Below are positions 9,638 through 18,612 of a DNA stretch of 64,000 nucleotides, piece by piece (the stretch's first letter is position 1; each line of letters begins with the position of its first letter). The notes below the pieces were generated by a model. The model searched no databases. It was not told where the DNA came from and saw only the letters and a list, made by a program, of their open reading frames with translations. Position numbers and translations under genes: made by a program. Origin of the DNA: Paraburkholderia sp. D15. Its GTDB lineage: Bacteria; Pseudomonadota; Gammaproteobacteria; Burkholderiales; Burkholderiaceae. The stretch covers positions 186,001 to 250,000 of the forward strand of contig NZ_CP110395.1 in assembly GCF_029910215.1 (NCBI RefSeq), given 5' to 3'.

Positions 9638-10408
9638 TTAGCCGACGAACGCCTTTTCCACCACGTAGTGACCCGGTGCATTGTTGCTGCCTTCCTGGAA
9701 GCCCAGGTCGTCGAGCAGCTTGCGCGTGTCGCGCAGCATGTGCGGGCTGCCGCAGAGCATCACACGGTCGTTTTCCAGCGAGAAGCCCGGCACGCCGAGG
9801 TCGGCGAACAGCTTTTCGGTTTCGATCAGTTCGGTGATGCGGCCACGGTTCTGGAACGCTTCGCGCGTGACCGTCGGGTAGTACAGCAGCTTTTCCTGCA
9901 CCAGTTCGCCAAGGTGTTCATGCGCCGGCAAGTGGTCGGTGATGTATTCCTTGTACGCGAGTTCGTCGACGAAACGGCAGGTGTGGGTCAGGACAACGCG
10001 CTCGTAGCGGTCGTAAATGTCCGGATCTTTGATGATCGACATGAACGGCGCGAGGCCCGTGCCGGTGGAAAGCAGCCACAGGGTCTTGCCCGGCAGCAGG
10101 TTGTCGGCCATCAGCGTGCCGACCGGCTTCTTGCCGATCAGCACTTCGTCGCCGACCTTCAGATGCTGCAGACGCGACGTGAGCGGGCCGTCCTGCACCT
10201 TGATGCTCAGGAATTCGAGGTGCTCTTCGTAGTTCGCGCTCGCCAGGCTGTACGCGCGGATCAGCGGCTTGCCGTCGACCTCGAGGCCGACCATCGTGAA
10301 CTGGCCGTTCTCGAAGCGGAACGACGGATCGCGCGTGCAGGTGAAGCTGAAAAGCGTATCGGTCCAGTGGTGGACGCTCAGGACGGTCTGTGTGTTCAGG
10401 TTGCTCAT
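9638..10408 (-). CDS. fpr: Ferredoxin/flavodoxin-NADP+ reductase
   Basis: A 256-residue FAD-containing reductase that moves electrons between NADPH and ferredoxin or flavodoxin. The FAD-binding motif RAYSLAS, the nicotinamide-binding STGTGLAPFMS and the C-terminal NAPGHYVVEKAFVG match bacterial Fpr, whose usual length is about 257. The start MSNLNTQT at 10408 was chosen over a longer in-frame ATG because it fits family N termini and has an AAGAAG ribosome site. It is monocistronic and followed by a strong terminator. No SoxR/SoxS box is recognisable upstream. Confidence 0.95.
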   Translation of the reverse strand: MSNLNTQTVLSVHHWTDTLFSFTCTRDPSFRFENGQFTMVGLEVDGKPLIRAYSLASANYEEHLEFLSIKVQDGPLTSRLQHLKVGDEVLIGKKPVGTLMADNLLPGKTLWLLSTGTGLAPFMSIIKDPDIYDRYERVVLTHTCRFVDELAYKEYITDHLPAHEHLGELVQEKLLYYPTVTREAFQNRGRITELIETEKLFADLGVPGFSLENDRVMLCGSPHMLRDTRKLLDDLGFQEGSNNAPGHYVVEKAFVG

Positions 10409-10889
10409 GGCTTCTTGGATAGTGCGAAAACAAAGGCGGCCAGTCGTTGGAGCCGGCCGGCACGGCAAGGGCGATGCTGCGTTCACCCGAGGACGGGAAT
10501 CGCGCGCAATCCGCTATTTTACCGCGCCCGCTGCCCGAGGGCCGCGCCGCGGCGGTTGTGCGTGGTAAAGCGGGTTACCGGACCAGGAAGCGACGGCGCC
10601 GGCTGTGGATCCACAATCGGGCGCCGCGAAGTGCGTTGGCGTGGCTGCTGCCGCGCTTCATCAAGGGTACGGCGATGGGCGAACGCCGCGCTGAGCGGCT
10701 GCCATCTGCTGTCCGGCGCACGCCGGATAGACGCGCCGCGCGGGCAACATCTCGGGATGATACCGAAACCCGCACGGCGGTGCAGCATTGACCCTGCTGA
10801 TAAAACTGACAAGATCGCGCGCGACGGCGAGCGGCGGGGCGAGGCCGGCGGCCGTGCGGCCAGGCGGCTCGCACCCCGGCCGCGCCTGT
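10409..10889. other. Intergenic region between fpr and the sugar permease
   Basis: About 480 bp of high-GC sequence. It should carry the fpr promoter and the 3' untranslated region of the sugar transporter operon. Open frames here are not gene-like and I see no distinct RNA structure or repeat. Confidence 0.45.
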
Positions 10890-11849
10890 CTACGCGGGCG
10901 CCGCCGCGCGTTTCTTGCCGCGTTGTTTCAGCACGCGCGCCTGCAATACGATCACCAGCAGCAGGAACACGCCACGGATCACGGATTGCCAGTATGCCGA
11001 CAGACTGATGAAGCCCAGCCCGTTTTCGAAGTTCAGCAGGTTGAAGACGAGACCGAGCAACAGCACGCCGGCAATCGTCATCGCGATCGAACCTTCGCCG
11101 CCGGTGAGCAGCGTGCCGCCGAGCACCACCGCCGAAATCGCGAACAGCTCCCAGCCGACGCCTTCGTTCGGCTGCCCCGCGCCGAACTGCGCGGCGAGGA
11201 TCACGCCCGCCATGCCGGCGAGCAGGCCGCTCACCGCATAAGCCAGCACCAGCGTGCGGTCGACGTTCAGGCCCATGAGGCGCGCCGCTTCCTCGCTGCC
11301 GCCGATCGCCAGCGAATGCCGCCCGAATTTCGTGCTGCGCAGCGCCAGCCAGCCCGCCAGCGCGGCCACCGCCGCGACGAGACCGGGAATCGGCAGCCCG
11401 AACAGATCGCCCTGGCCGAAGTTGCCGAAGTTCGAATCCGCCGCGATCGACACCGCATCGTTCTTGCCGAGCAGCAGCGCGACGCCGTGCGCGCCGAGGC
11501 TGGTGGCGAGCGTCACGATAAACGGCAGGATCTTGAGCCGCGTGATGATCACGCCGTTCAGCACGCCGACCGCGAGGCCCGCCGCGCAGCCGGCCAGCAC
11601 GGCGACCCAGGCGCCGTAGACGCTCGTCAGCGCGGCCACCACGCTTGCCAGCGCCGCGACCGTGCCGACCGACAGGTCGATGCCGCCGGTGATGATCACG
11701 AACGCCATGCCGATGGAGATCAGCGCGAACATCGAGTTGTAGCGCCAGAACGACGTGATGTTGTACGCCGAGCCGAAATGGTCGTAGCGCACGAGGCCGA
11801 AGACGACCAGCGCGACCAGCGCGAACAGGATAGGGAGATTCTTTTTCAT
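10890..11849 (-). CDS. yjfF: Sugar ABC transporter permease (YjfF-like)
   Basis: A 319-residue inner-membrane permease of the ribose/galactofuranose type (BPD_transp_2). It shows the family segments ITGGIDLSVGTVAAL near the N terminus and AISAVVLGGTLLTGGEGS toward the C terminus, with eight to ten hydrophobic helices. The start MKKNLPIL at 11849 gives a usual basic N terminus. It is the last gene of the importer and pairs with the upstream permease. The order binding protein, ATPase, permease, permease matches E. coli ytfQ-ytfR-ytfT-yjfF, the galactofuranose importer. The exact sugar is inferred. Confidence 0.88.
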   Translation of the reverse strand: MKKNLPILFALVALVVFGLVRYDHFGSAYNITSFWRYNSMFALISIGMAFVIITGGIDLSVGTVAALASVVAALTSVYGAWVAVLAGCAAGLAVGVLNGVIITRLKILPFIVTLATSLGAHGVALLLGKNDAVSIAADSNFGNFGQGDLFGLPIPGLVAAVAALAGWLALRSTKFGRHSLAIGGSEEAARLMGLNVDRTLVLAYAVSGLLAGMAGVILAAQFGAGQPNEGVGWELFAISAVVLGGTLLTGGEGSIAMTIAGVLLLGLVFNLLNFENGLGFISLSAYWQSVIRGVFLLLVIVLQARVLKQRGKKRAAAPA

Positions 11850-11928
11850 CGCATGGAGTCCGGAGTAGTCCTTGCCTTGGCCCGACGTGATGTGACTTGA
11901 CTTGAAGTGCCGTGACTTGGCGTGGCGC

Positions 11929-13038
11929 TCAGCGCGAACGCCGTTGCACATACACCGCCGCGACGATGATGCCGGCCTTCACCACCAGCGCCGCCGCGTC
12001 GGGAATGCCGTGCGCGAGCAGCGTGTAGCGCAGCAACTGGATGATCAGCGCGCCGATCAGCGTGCCGCCTATGTACGCCTTGCCGCCCGTCAGCGCGGTG
12101 CCGCCGACGGCCACCGCCGCGATCGCGTCGAGCTCGACGCCGAGCCCGACCACATTCGCATCCGACGACGAATTCACCGAGATCGAGATCAACCCGGCGA
12201 GTCCGGCGAGCGCCGCGCACAGCGTGTAGGCGATCAGCTTCACGGTCGCGGTCGGCACGCCGCACAGATACGCGGCTTTTTCGTTGCCGCCGGTGATCAG
12301 CAGATACTGGCCGAACAGCGTCTTGCGCACGACCCACACGAACAGACCGACCAGCGCCAGCATCAGCAGCACCTGGAACGGCACGCCCGCGACCTTGCCG
12401 AGCGCGATCCACTGGAAGGCGGGCGTGTTGAACGCCTGCAGGCTGCCGTCGGTGACGACCTGGGCGATGCCGCGTCCCGCGATGAACAGCACCAGCGTCG
12501 CGACGATCGGCTGCACCGCGAGCCGCGTCACCAGAAAACCGTTGAAGACGCCGCACAGCGCGGCCGCCAGCACCGGCAACACGAACGCGAGCGCGATGCC
12601 GGCCGGCCCGGCGATGTTCAGGAACAGCATCGGCGCGAGTGCGCCGGAGATCGCCATCGACGCGCCCACCGACAGATCGATGCCGCCCGTCGCCACCACC
12701 AGCGTCATGCCGATGCCGACGATCACGATCGTCACCACCTGCGTCATGTTGACGTTGAAGGTCTGCAGCGACCAGAAGTGCGGCGTGAAGATCAGATTGA
12801 ACAGCACCATCGCGAGCAGCACGATCACTTCGCGCTGCATGGCGAGATGACGCCATTTCTGCACGGTGCTCGTGGGGCGCTTGCCGGCATCGGCGCCGGC
12901 GCCGGCACTTTTGGCGGTAAGCGGGTTACCGCTCGCGGCAGGCGAGACGGCAGGCGCGGCAGGCGCGGCAGGCGCCGCGGCCTCGCCGCGCGCGGCCGGT
13001 TCGGTATGCAGGGAATCGCTGTGCAGCTTAAGCGCCAT
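11929..13038 (-). CDS. ytfT: Sugar ABC transporter permease (YtfT-like)
   Basis: A 369-residue permease of the same family as its neighbour, with VATGGIDLSVGASMAISG and AVAVGGTALTGGKAYIGG. Its N-terminal 65 residues are an Ala/Pro-rich cytoplasmic extension (AAAPAAPAAPA) before the first helix, longer than usual. The ATG at 13038 lies inside the ATPase gene, whose stop codon is at 13030-13028, giving an 11-bp overlap and translational coupling. With the YjfF-like protein it would form the heterodimeric membrane channel. Confidence 0.88.
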   Translation of the reverse strand: MALKLHSDSLHTEPAARGEAAAPAAPAAPAVSPAASGNPLTAKSAGAGADAGKRPTSTVQKWRHLAMQREVIVLLAMVLFNLIFTPHFWSLQTFNVNMTQVVTIVIVGIGMTLVVATGGIDLSVGASMAISGALAPMLFLNIAGPAGIALAFVLPVLAAALCGVFNGFLVTRLAVQPIVATLVLFIAGRGIAQVVTDGSLQAFNTPAFQWIALGKVAGVPFQVLLMLALVGLFVWVVRKTLFGQYLLITGGNEKAAYLCGVPTATVKLIAYTLCAALAGLAGLISISVNSSSDANVVGLGVELDAIAAVAVGGTALTGGKAYIGGTLIGALIIQLLRYTLLAHGIPDAAALVVKAGIIVAAVYVQRRSR

Positions 13039-14662
13039 GACGGTCGCCCTCCAACGCGTCTTCGATATGGGCGGCGTTCGCCGTTTGCGCGGCTTCGGCC
13101 AGTTGCGAGTGCGCATCGCCGCCGTAGGCGATCGCATCCATGATCGCGGTCTCGCTCATGTCCGCGCCGTTCAGTTCGGCGACGGTGCGGCCGTCGCGGA
13201 TCACCACCGCGCGATCGGCGACGGCGGTCAGTTCCTCCAGCTCGGAGGCCGACATCAGCACGCCGAGCCCGGCGTCGCGCAGCTCGCGCACGATCTTCGC
13301 GACGTCCGCCTTGGCGCCGACGTCGATGCCGCGCGTCGGTTCGTCGAGCAGCAGCAGCGACGGTTCGGCGGCGAGCCAGCGCGCCAGCAGCACCTTCTGC
13401 TGATTACCGCCGGAGAGCTCGCGGATCGGCTGGTCGGCGGAGCGCAGCTTGATGCCGAGCGACGCGATGAAGCGATCGACGATCGCCTGCTGCTTCTTCA
13501 CGTCGACGATGCCGTTTTTCGCCAGCGTGCGCAGGCACACCAGCGTCAGGTTGTCGCGCACCGACAGCTCGGGGACGATGCCCTCGGCCTTGCGGTCTTC
13601 GGTGAGATACGCGAGGCCGCGCGCGATCGCGTCCTGCGGCGACTTCAGCGCGACCTGGTCGCCGCCGATCGTCAGCGAGCCTTGCTCCAGTGGATCGGCG
13701 CCGAACATCAGCCGCATGGTCTCGGTGCGGCCCGAACCGAGCAGACCAGCCAGACCGACCGCTTCACCCGCATGCACTTCGAGCGACACGTCGTTTACTT
13801 TCGGATGCGCGCTCAGATTGACCGCGGCGATTGCCTGCTTGCCGCGCCGCGCGAGATTCGCTTCGCGCGACGCGGTGTCTTCCTGCACGACGGCGGCCAG
13901 CGTGCGGCCGAGCATCGTCGTGACGAGCTGCAGCTTGTCCATCTCGGCCATCGAGCTTTGCGCGACCGTCTGCCCGTCGCGCATCACCGTCACGCGGTCG
14001 CACAGCGCGTAGAGTTCGTCGAGCCGGTGCGACACGAAGATCACCGCGCGGCCGTCGTCGCGCAGCTTGCGCACCACGGTGAACAGCAGTTCGACTTCGC
14101 GTTCGTCGAGCGACGAGGTGGACTCGTCCATGATGACCATCTTCGCGTCGGCCGAGACCGCGCGCGCCAGCGCGACCATCTGCTGGATCGCGGTCGAATA
14201 GCGGCCCACCGGTTTCTTCACGTCGATCTGCAAGCCGAACGATTCGAGCAGCGCGGCGGCGCGCTGCTGCACCGCGCGCCAGTCGATCAGACCGAAGCGG
14301 CGCGGTTCGCGGCCAAGAAAAATGTTTTCCGCCACCGAGCGGAACGGCACCAGGTTGATCTCCTGATAGATCGTGCTGATGCCGGCTTCGCGTGCCTGTT
14401 TCGGGGTGCGGAAATCGACCTCGCGGCCCTCGAAGCGCACGCTGCCCGACCCGCGCCGGTAGGCGCCGGTCAGGATCTTGATCATGGTCGATTTGCCGGC
14501 GCCGTTCTGGCCGATCAGCGCATGCACTTCGCCGGCGGCGACGCTCAGATTGGCGCCGCGCAAGGCGGGCACGCCGCCGAAGCTGATGCCGATGTCCTGC
14601 ATCTCGAGCAGCGGCGAACCGGTGGGGGGAGTGTGCGGCGTGGGCGTGGCGGATTGCGTCAC
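13028..14662 (-). CDS. ytfR: Sugar ABC transporter ATP-binding protein (YtfR-like)
   Basis: A 544-residue double ATPase of the RbsA/MglA/YtfR type. The first cassette has Walker A GQNGAGKST and signature YSTAIQQMVALARA, with Walker B MVIMDEST; the second has a degenerate Walker A (GLLGSGRTE), signature LSGGNQQK and Walker B LLLDEPTRG, as usual for the family. I chose the GTG at 14662 (VTQSATPT) because AGGAGGA lies five bases upstream; the further upstream in-frame ATGs would add a Ser/Cys/Arg-rich stretch read from a repeat. It energises import of the sugar delivered by the YtfQ-like protein. Confidence 0.92.
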   Translation of the reverse strand: MTQSATPTPHTPPTGSPLLEMQDIGISFGGVPALRGANLSVAAGEVHALIGQNGAGKSTMIKILTGAYRRGSGSVRFEGREVDFRTPKQAREAGISTIYQEINLVPFRSVAENIFLGREPRRFGLIDWRAVQQRAAALLESFGLQIDVKKPVGRYSTAIQQMVALARAVSADAKMVIMDESTSSLDEREVELLFTVVRKLRDDGRAVIFVSHRLDELYALCDRVTVMRDGQTVAQSSMAEMDKLQLVTTMLGRTLAAVVQEDTASREANLARRGKQAIAAVNLSAHPKVNDVSLEVHAGEAVGLAGLLGSGRTETMRLMFGADPLEQGSLTIGGDQVALKSPQDAIARGLAYLTEDRKAEGIVPELSVRDNLTLVCLRTLAKNGIVDVKKQQAIVDRFIASLGIKLRSADQPIRELSGGNQQKVLLARWLAAEPSLLLLDEPTRGIDVGAKADVAKIVRELRDAGLGVLMSASELEELTAVADRAVVIRDGRTVAELNGADMSETAIMDAIAYGGDAHSQLAEAAQTANAAHIEDALEGDRHGA

Positions 14663-14700
14663 GGGTGTCCTCCTGATGCGTGTGCTGCTGCTTGTGCTGC

Positions 14701-14730
14701 TGCATGAGCTGCATGAGCTGCATGAGCTGC
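14701..14730. repeat. Nine-base tandem repeat in the ytfR leader
   Basis: Three direct copies of TGCATGAGC in the leader between the binding-protein gene and the ATPase gene, followed on the minus strand by a CAGCAG-rich stretch up to the ribosome site. It may be variable in copy number among strains; no function is evident. Confidence 0.6.
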
Positions 14731-14946
14731 ACGGCTTGCGGCGGCGCCGTCGAACCATGTTACGCCGCATAAAAGCGAAGCGACGGTCCGTGCGGACACG
14801 GGCGCGTCGCTTCGAACCCTTCTCGCCGACCGCCCGCCGCGCAAGTCGCTTGCGCGGGACCGGCATGTGCGCGTTTCAGGCGCGCATGCCGGTCGACCGG
14901 AGACTTGTCACAGGCGGTTGACGTCCTGCTGCAACGCTTGTTGGGG

Positions 14947-14968
14947 GAAGCCTCCGGAGGGAGGCTTC
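14947..14968 (-). promoter_or_regulatory. Intercistronic hairpin after the binding-protein gene
   Basis: A perfect nine-base-pair stem (GAAGCCTCC / GGAGGCTTC) with a four-base loop lies 23 bp past the ytfQ-like stop. It has no T-run on the minus strand. Such hairpins commonly protect the upstream message, allowing more binding protein than membrane components to be made; that role is inferred. Confidence 0.65.
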
Positions 14969-14990
14969 GCGGTTGCCCGTCGGGCGCCGA

Positions 14991-16010
14991 TCAATAGCCG
15001 TACTGCATGTTCTGCTGCACGTTGCTCTTGTCGTAGAAGCGGTCGGACACCTTGACCCATGTCGGGATCTTTTCGCCCTTCGCGTAGCGCTGCGCGACAT
15101 CGCAGGCGAGCGGGCCGAAGAACGGGCTCGACTGCACGCTCGCGCCGAGTTCGCCGGCCGCGATCGCGTCCATGCCGCCCTTGGTGCCGTCGATCGTGAC
15201 GATCTGGATGTCCTTGCCCGGCTGCTTGCCGGCCGCCTTGATCGCGGCGATCGCGCCGAGCGCCATTTCGTCGTTATGCGCGTAGACCGCGGTGACGTCC
15301 GGGTGCGCCTGCAACAGCGTTTCCATCACCTGACGACCCTTGTCGCGCGCGAAGTCGCCGCTTTGCGACGCGATGATCGACATGCCCGGGTTCTTCGCGA
15401 TCACTTCGTCGAAGCCCTTCTTGCGATCGTTCGCGGCGGACGCGCCGGTGGTGCCTTCCAGTTCGATGATCTTCGCCTTGCCGCCGGTCGCCTTGACGAG
15501 CCAGTCGGCGGCGCGATGCCCTTGATCGATGAAGTCCGAGCCGATGAAGGTGATGTAGTCGCGGCCCGCCTTGGCCACCGACTGATCGACATCGCGGTCG
15601 ACCAGGATCACCGGGATGCCGGCCTTTTTAGCCTGCAGCACGATCGGCGCGAGCGGTTTCTCCTCGCGCGGCGGGAACACCAGCAGATCGACGTGCTGCG
15701 CGATCATGCTCTGGATGTCGGAGACCTGCTTCGAGTTGGAGCCGTTGGCGTCGGTCATGACCATCTGCCAGCCGCACTTTGCCGCGATGTCCTTGAAGCT
15801 CTTGGTTTCCGCGAGACGCCACGGATTATTGCTTTCGGTCTGCGCGAAGCCGACCTTCAGCGGAGTCTTGTTCGGCAGTTTGGGCAACGCGTCGTCGGCG
15901 TGCGCGGTGGCGACGCCGAAACCGATTGCCAGAGCCAGCAGCGAACCCGCCAGCGGACGAATCTGCTGCTTGCGCATTTGAACGCGCGACTGCGTGTTGA
16001 GCGACGCCAT
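14991..16010 (-). CDS. ytfQ: Periplasmic sugar-binding protein (YtfQ-like)
   Basis: A 339-residue periplasmic binding protein. A signal peptide covers about the first 38 residues (basic start, hydrophobic core, cleavage after AHA). The mature protein resembles E. coli YtfQ strongly: KVGFAQTESNNPWR, VILVDRDVDQ, ELEGTTGASAANDRKKGF, SQSGDFARDKG and VYAHNDEMALGAIAAIKAAG. YtfQ binds galactofuranose. A GGAGGAAG ribosome site precedes the ATG at 16010. It is the first gene of the importer operon and lies downstream of the LacI regulator in the same orientation. Confidence 0.93.
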   Translation of the reverse strand: MASLNTQSRVQMRKQQIRPLAGSLLALAIGFGVATAHADDALPKLPNKTPLKVGFAQTESNNPWRLAETKSFKDIAAKCGWQMVMTDANGSNSKQVSDIQSMIAQHVDLLVFPPREEKPLAPIVLQAKKAGIPVILVDRDVDQSVAKAGRDYITFIGSDFIDQGHRAADWLVKATGGKAKIIELEGTTGASAANDRKKGFDEVIAKNPGMSIIASQSGDFARDKGRQVMETLLQAHPDVTAVYAHNDEMALGAIAAIKAAGKQPGKDIQIVTIDGTKGGMDAIAAGELGASVQSSPFFGPLACDVAQRYAKGEKIPTWVKVSDRFYDKSNVQQNMQYGY

Positions 16011-16101
16011 GTCTTCCTCCAGTACCTGGTGAGGTAGGTGTGTATTTGCTTTTGTGTTTCTCCTGCCGGCCGGCGCTGTTTCACCTGAACCGGACGTGCC
16101 G

Positions 16102-16131
16102 ATTATTCCACCCGGAATTATTATCGGTCAA
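16102..16131 (-). promoter_or_regulatory. Probable promoter of the sugar importer operon
   Basis: On the minus strand a TTGACC box (16131-16126) is followed after 18 bp by AATAAT (16107-16102), about 92 bp before the ytfQ start. The -35 box overlaps the last codons of the LacI gene and lies beside a copy of the ACTAATAATAT motif, consistent with repression by that regulator. Confidence 0.55.
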
Positions 16132-17210
16132 TCACTAATAATATTAATTATTGGCTTTTTTGCCTCGGTAATTACCCTGACCGACGACCGTTCGACAAGC
16201 GGACCATCCAGCTTCACCATCCGGTGCCGCACCGGCGCTCCGGCTGCGCGGTTGTGCTCCTCCTGAAGCAGGGTTTCGACGGCCCAGCGCCCCAGTTCGT
16301 AGTTCGGCAGCACCACGGTCGAGAGCGGCGGGTGCGTGTGGCGGGCGATTTCCTGGTCGTCGTAGCCGAGCACGGACACGTCTTCCGGCACGTGCAGGCC
16401 GAGCTGCTTGAGCGCTTCGATCGCGCCGATCGCGGTCAGGTCGTTCGCGCAGAAGATCGCGGTGGGCGGATTCGCTTCGCGCATCAGCGACAGCGTCAGC
16501 TCGAAGCCGAGGCCCGAGCTCCAGTCGCCGTCGCGCACCAGTTCGGCCGCGTACGGCAGATCGGCGGTGGCGAGCGCGGTGCGGTAGCCCTTCAGGCGAT
16601 CTTTCGACGCGTCCTGCCACGGCTCGCCGTTGATGTAGCCGATGCGCCGGTGGCCGGCCTGCAGCAGATAGTCGGTCGCGAGATGGCCGCCCGCGACCTC
16701 GGCCGGCACCACCGACGACACGCCGCCGTCGCTGGTGTAGCAGTTCAGCAGCACGGTCGGCACCTGCGACAGCGCGGCCGGCAGCGTGACCTTGCGCGTG
16801 TAGACGGTCGCGTAGATCACGCCGAATACGTGCGGGTTGGACAGCGTCGCGTCGAGCACCTGTTTCTCGATGTCGGCGTTGCCGTGCGTCGAGTAGACCG
16901 CCAGCATCTTGCCGCTCGCATAGGCCGCGTCGCGCGCGCCGTCGACGTTGACGACCGGATGCGGGCTGGTGGAGATCTCGTCGGCGAGATAGACGATCAG
17001 ATTGCGTTCATCGGCCGAGGCCGACACCGGCTCGCGCAACGACAGCCGGTAGCCGAGGTCGTGCGCGGCCTTCAGCACCTTGTTGCGGGTCGCCTCGGAA
17101 AACTTCGCGCCGGTGGCGTTGTTCAGCACCAGCGAGACAGTGGACTGCGACACGCCAGTGAGCTTGGCGATGTCGGTCATGGTGGGGCGGCGTTGAGTCG
17201 ATTTTTTCAT
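16128..17210 (-). CDS. LacI-family transcriptional regulator
   Basis: A 360-residue LacI/GalR repressor. The N-terminal helix-turn-helix reads TMTDIAKLTGVSQSTVSLVLNN, followed by a hinge and a periplasmic-binding-like effector domain (GHLATDYLLQAGHRRIGYING, FCANDLTAIGAIEALK, SVLGYDDQEIARH). It lies between the importer and the aldose 1-epimerase, so it probably senses the imported sugar and controls both. The 3' end is unusually AT-rich (codons for IINIISD) and includes a copy of the AT-rich motif found upstream of this gene. Confidence 0.92.
   Translation of the reverse strand: MKKSTQRRPTMTDIAKLTGVSQSTVSLVLNNATGAKFSEATRNKVLKAAHDLGYRLSLREPVSASADERNLIVYLADEISTSPHPVVNVDGARDAAYASGKMLAVYSTHGNADIEKQVLDATLSNPHVFGVIYATVYTRKVTLPAALSQVPTVLLNCYTSDGGVSSVVPAEVAGGHLATDYLLQAGHRRIGYINGEPWQDASKDRLKGYRTALATADLPYAAELVRDGDWSSGLGFELTLSLMREANPPTAIFCANDLTAIGAIEALKQLGLHVPEDVSVLGYDDQEIARHTHPPLSTVVLPNYELGRWAVETLLQEEHNRAAGAPVRHRMVKLDGPLVERSSVRVITEAKKPIINIISD
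16134..16145. promoter_or_regulatory. ACTAATAATATT motif, copy 1 (importer side)
   Basis: This 12-base motif lies in the last codons of the LacI gene, just upstream of the predicted ytfQ -35 box. It matches two other copies near the regulator start. It is a candidate LacI-family operator half or core. Confidence 0.5.
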
Positions 17211-17278
17211 TGTGCGGGCCGCATTGCTGCGGCGCTAAAGCAGGGGCATGCCGAGGGCATCGTGGTGCTGACGGTACC

Positions 17279-17290
17279 ACTAATAATATG
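17279..17290. promoter_or_regulatory. ACTAATAATATG motif, copy 2 (regulator upstream)
   Basis: Located about 70 bp upstream of the LacI start codon, in a GC-rich setting where an AT-rich 11-base match is striking. Candidate site for autoregulation. Confidence 0.5.
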
Positions 17291-17367
17291 CGCGCGGCAA
17301 CGCGCGCTAACCCGCCATTTGGGAGTATCGAATCGACCGGCAATGCGAAGTTTTCGGCTAATTTATT

Positions 17368-17379
17368 ACTAATAATATT
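17368..17379. promoter_or_regulatory. ACTAATAATATT motif, copy 3 (epimerase side)
   Basis: Lies about 93 bp upstream of the 14-codon leader ORF and the epimerase gene, and is followed by TTGACC as at copy 1 in the opposite sense. Candidate operator for the divergent epimerase promoter. Confidence 0.5.
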
Positions 17380-17471
17380 GACCGATGGGCTTTGGCGTGC
17401 GATTCTCGGTCGCGCGGACTCCGATAGTCCGCCGGCCGCGCACTGTGTGCGGCACGTTACAGGAGACACCG

Positions 17472-17516
17472 ATGCGCGTTGCTGCCGGCATTCGTCCGTG
17501 GCCCCGCCTGTTCTGA
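17472..17516 (+). CDS. 14-codon leader ORF before the epimerase gene
   Basis: A short ORF encoding MRVAAGIRPWPRLF, preceded by a strong AGGAG ribosome site at proper spacing. Its TGA (17514-17516) ends two bases before the epimerase ATG at 17519, in a different frame. The epimerase ATG has no good ribosome site of its own, so reinitiation after this ORF may drive its translation. It could instead be a chance ORF, with the epimerase starting elsewhere. Confidence 0.45.
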   Translation: MRVAAGIRPWPRLF

Positions 17517-17518
17517 CC

Positions 17519-18511
17519 ATGCGCGACGTTTCCCCTAATTCGCTCCAGCCGCGGCCCATCACGGCGCACGACGACCTTGTCTGGCTCGACGATCCCGTCA
17601 TCGCGGCGTCGCTCGTCACGTTGCGGGCGGGTGCGCTGCGCGTCGTGCTGGCGCCCGAGGTGGGCGGCGCGCTCGCAGCGTTCTACGAAGTGACGCCCGA
17701 GGGTCCGCTGCACTGGCTGCGTCCGGCAACGCCGGCGGCGTTTGCCGGGCGCGACCCGCTGCAAATGGCGAGCTTTCCGCTATTTCCGTATTGCAACCGC
17801 ATTCGCGACGCGCGCTTCACGTTCGACGGCGCCACGATCGATCTCGCCGGCAACGACCCGCGCTTCGCGCATGCGCTGCATGGCAACGCGTGGCGGCATC
17901 CGTGGCAGGTGGGCGCGCGTTCGGACAGCGCGGTGGAACTGCATTTCGAACACCAGCCGGATATGCGGCGGGTCGGCGACTGGCCGTTCCGCTATCGCGC
18001 GACTCAGCGGATCGCGTTGCGCGACGGCGCGCTCGTCATCACGATGTCCGCGCAAAATCTGTCCGGGCGGCCGATGCCGTTCGGCATGGGTCATCACCCG
18101 TACTATCCGCGCACCGCGGCAACCCGCGTGTACGCCGGCGTGCAGGCCATGTGGCATGCCGACGCCGACGTGCTGCCCACGCATCTCGGCGCGCATCCCG
18201 CCGTGGACGCATTGCGCACCGGCATGCCGGCGGACGAGTTCGACCTCGACAACAATTTCGCGAACTGGTCGCGCGAGGCGACGATCGCGTGGCCCGACGA
18301 GCAGCGTCAATTGACGATGACCGCCGACGCGCCGTTCGATCACATGGTGGTGTTTGCGCCGGCCAACGATCCGCAGCTGTGCGTGGAACCGGTGACGAAT
18401 ACGACCGACTGTTTCAACGCGGTAGGGCCGCGGGAGCAGGTGGGGGGCTGCGTGTTGCAGCCGGACGAGGGGATTGCCGCGACGCTGAGGTGGACGCCGC
18501 GCCGCGCGTAA
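17519..18511 (+). CDS. Aldose 1-epimerase (mutarotase) family protein
   Basis: A 330-residue GalM-like beta-sandwich protein that interconverts sugar anomers. Family landmarks are HALHGNAWRHPWQV, MGHHPYYP with the catalytic His, and the catalytic Glu in CVEPVTNTTD. Substrate-binding arginine is likely in FPYCNRIRDARF. The start at 17519 gives a normal length; upstream in-frame codons run through the promoter. It is divergent from the LacI gene, so import and mutarotation of the same sugar are probably co-regulated. Confidence 0.88.
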   Translation: MRDVSPNSLQPRPITAHDDLVWLDDPVIAASLVTLRAGALRVVLAPEVGGALAAFYEVTPEGPLHWLRPATPAAFAGRDPLQMASFPLFPYCNRIRDARFTFDGATIDLAGNDPRFAHALHGNAWRHPWQVGARSDSAVELHFEHQPDMRRVGDWPFRYRATQRIALRDGALVITMSAQNLSGRPMPFGMGHHPYYPRTAATRVYAGVQAMWHADADVLPTHLGAHPAVDALRTGMPADEFDLDNNFANWSREATIAWPDEQRQLTMTADAPFDHMVVFAPANDPQLCVEPVTNTTDCFNAVGPREQVGGCVLQPDEGIAATLRWTPRRA

Positions 18512-18612
18512 GTGCGGGGTGCAAACGCGTGCAAACGGGTGCAGACGGGTGGTACGTGATGGGCGGCCTCGCGTGCTTTACTTCACGCTCGCCCGCCTTA
18601 TTTCACCGTATC

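Noticed and set aside
12866..14707. A 613-codon plus-strand open frame antisense to the sugar ATPase
   Set aside because: Shadow composition; the minus strand carries a complete ABC ATPase with all motifs.
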